DNA from: Planctomycetaceae bacterium
GTDB taxonomy: Bacteria > Planctomycetota > Planctomycetia > Pirellulales > Pirellulaceae
Reading direction: 5' to 3'
DNA: 5,696 bases
Assembly (NCBI GenBank): GCA_024642765.1
Contig: JAHEAM010000271.1
Span: forward strand, 1-5,696
The notes beneath the pieces are model-generated. The model was not told the DNA's origin. It did not search any database and saw only the letters and a list, made by a program, of their open reading frames with translations. This document shows positions 5,047 to 5,696 of the stretch, in pieces (position 1 is the first letter of the stretch; each line of letters begins with the position of its first letter). The translations under genes were made by a program, and so were the position numbers.

Positions 5047-5696
5047 GTGAAAATCACTGGGTTCGTTGCAGCCGTTCACACGCCGTTTGATGATCGTGGC
5101 GATTTGGCGTTGGATGTCGTTAAATTGCAAGCCAAACATTTATTGAAAGACGGTGTAACTACAGTCTTCGTCGGTGGAAGCACGGGTGAAAGTCATTCGT
5201 TGACCTGCGACGAGCGCTTGGCATTGACCAAACGTTGGGCGGACATTCCCGAACGCAATGGCTTACGGTTGATCGTTCACGTCGGTAGCAATTCGGTTCG
5301 AGATGCATCCCGCATCGCGGAACATGCGCAAGCCGTTGGTGCGGATGCCATTGCTGCTGTTGCACCTTGTTACTTCAAACCACCGACGACCAAAGCGTTA
5401 ATTGAGACGATGAAATCGATCGGTGCTGCCGCACCCAGTGTGCCGTTTTACTACTACGACATTCCGGCGATCACGGGAATTCAATTGCCGTTGATGGAAT
5501 TTTTGCAAATCGCGCGGCAAGCGATCCCAAACCTTGTGGGTGTAAAGTTTACGAATAGCGACCTCGTCGTACTGCAACGAGTTTTGGCAAACTATGGGGA
5601 GCAATTCGATATCCTGTTTGGATCAGACGAGTTGATGTTGCCAGCGCTGAGTCTGGGGATACGAGGCGCAGTGGGTAGCGGCTACAATTTCGCGGC
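5047..5696 (+). CDS. nanA: N-acetylneuraminate lyase-like protein, DapA/NanA aldolase family (3' end outside window)
   Basis: The first 216 residues of a class I (beta/alpha)8 aldolase; the family is about 300 residues long. N-acetylneuraminate lyase cleaves sialic acid to N-acetylmannosamine and pyruvate through a Schiff base. Visible signatures are GFVAAVHTPF at the N-terminus, GGSTGES (43-49, pyruvate carboxylate binding), FYYYDIPAITG (134-144, catalytic Tyr137) and GVKFT (165-169, Schiff-base Lys167). D194-E195 in FGSDE and S211 in GAVGSGYN correspond to the sugar-side-chain contacts Asp191, Glu192 and Ser208 of the E. coli enzyme. Ala follows YDIP where DapA has the diacid-binding Arg, favouring the lyase over dihydrodipicolinate synthase. 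The sequence resembles animal-type neuraminate lyases (FYYYHIP). The start is GTG at 5047 with GTGAGG 5 nt upstream. It probably shares a transcript with the preceding molybdopterin gene. A keto-acid aldolase of different specificity remains possible. Confidence 0.85.
   Translation, partial: MKITGFVAAVHTPFDDRGDLALDVVKLQAKHLLKDGVTTVFVGGSTGESHSLTCDERLALTKRWADIPERNGLRLIVHVGSNSVRDASRIAEHAQAVGADAIAAVAPCYFKPPTTKALIETMKSIGAAAPSVPFYYYDIPAITGIQLPLMEFLQIARQAIPNLVGVKFTNSDLVVLQRVLANYGEQFDILFGSDELMLPALSLGIRGAVGSGYNFA

Overview
The window looks like a chromosomal segment of a planctomycete, probably of the Pirellulaceae type, although that placement is inferred from gene content only. The signs are a large surface protein ending in planctomycete-style dockerin-like repeats, a DUF4912 protein of the kind common in planctomycetes, mid-range GC, well-spaced genes that change strand often, and several non-ATG starts.

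Layout. Bases 2-1126 (+) hold the C-terminal part of a secreted multi-domain protein (PPC-like tail, cohesin-like region, dockerin-like repeats), followed by a hairpin terminator. Bases 1216-1476 (-) encode a two-helix AtpZ/AtpI-family membrane protein standing alone, with competing inverted repeats just before its start. Bases 1477-1961 are non-coding and carry an extended -10 promoter and a long hairpin-rich leader for the gene at 1962-3185 (+). That gene encodes a Rho_N-like / basic linker / DUF4912 / C-terminal beta-domain protein. A strong bidirectional terminator (3282-3324) separates it from a convergent gene (3346-3720, -) for a short secreted His/Gly/Tyr-rich protein, which has a near-consensus sigma-54 promoter at 3810-3826. 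Reading the other way, 3967-5001 (+) encodes a sulfite-oxidase-fold molybdopterin enzyme fused to a pentapeptide-repeat domain. It is followed after 45 nt by an N-acetylneuraminate-lyase-like gene (5047 to the window end, +).

How the genes relate. Most appear to be independent transcription units. The only likely operon is the molybdopterin-pentapeptide gene with the lyase: same strand, short gap, no terminator. No mobile element, CRISPR array, tRNA or rRNA was seen. The most unusual items are the molybdopterin/pentapeptide fusion, the sigma-54-type promoter in front of the Gly/Tyr-rich secreted protein, and the alternative hairpins ahead of the orphan AtpZ-like gene. I found no clear evidence of a wholly new multi-gene system.
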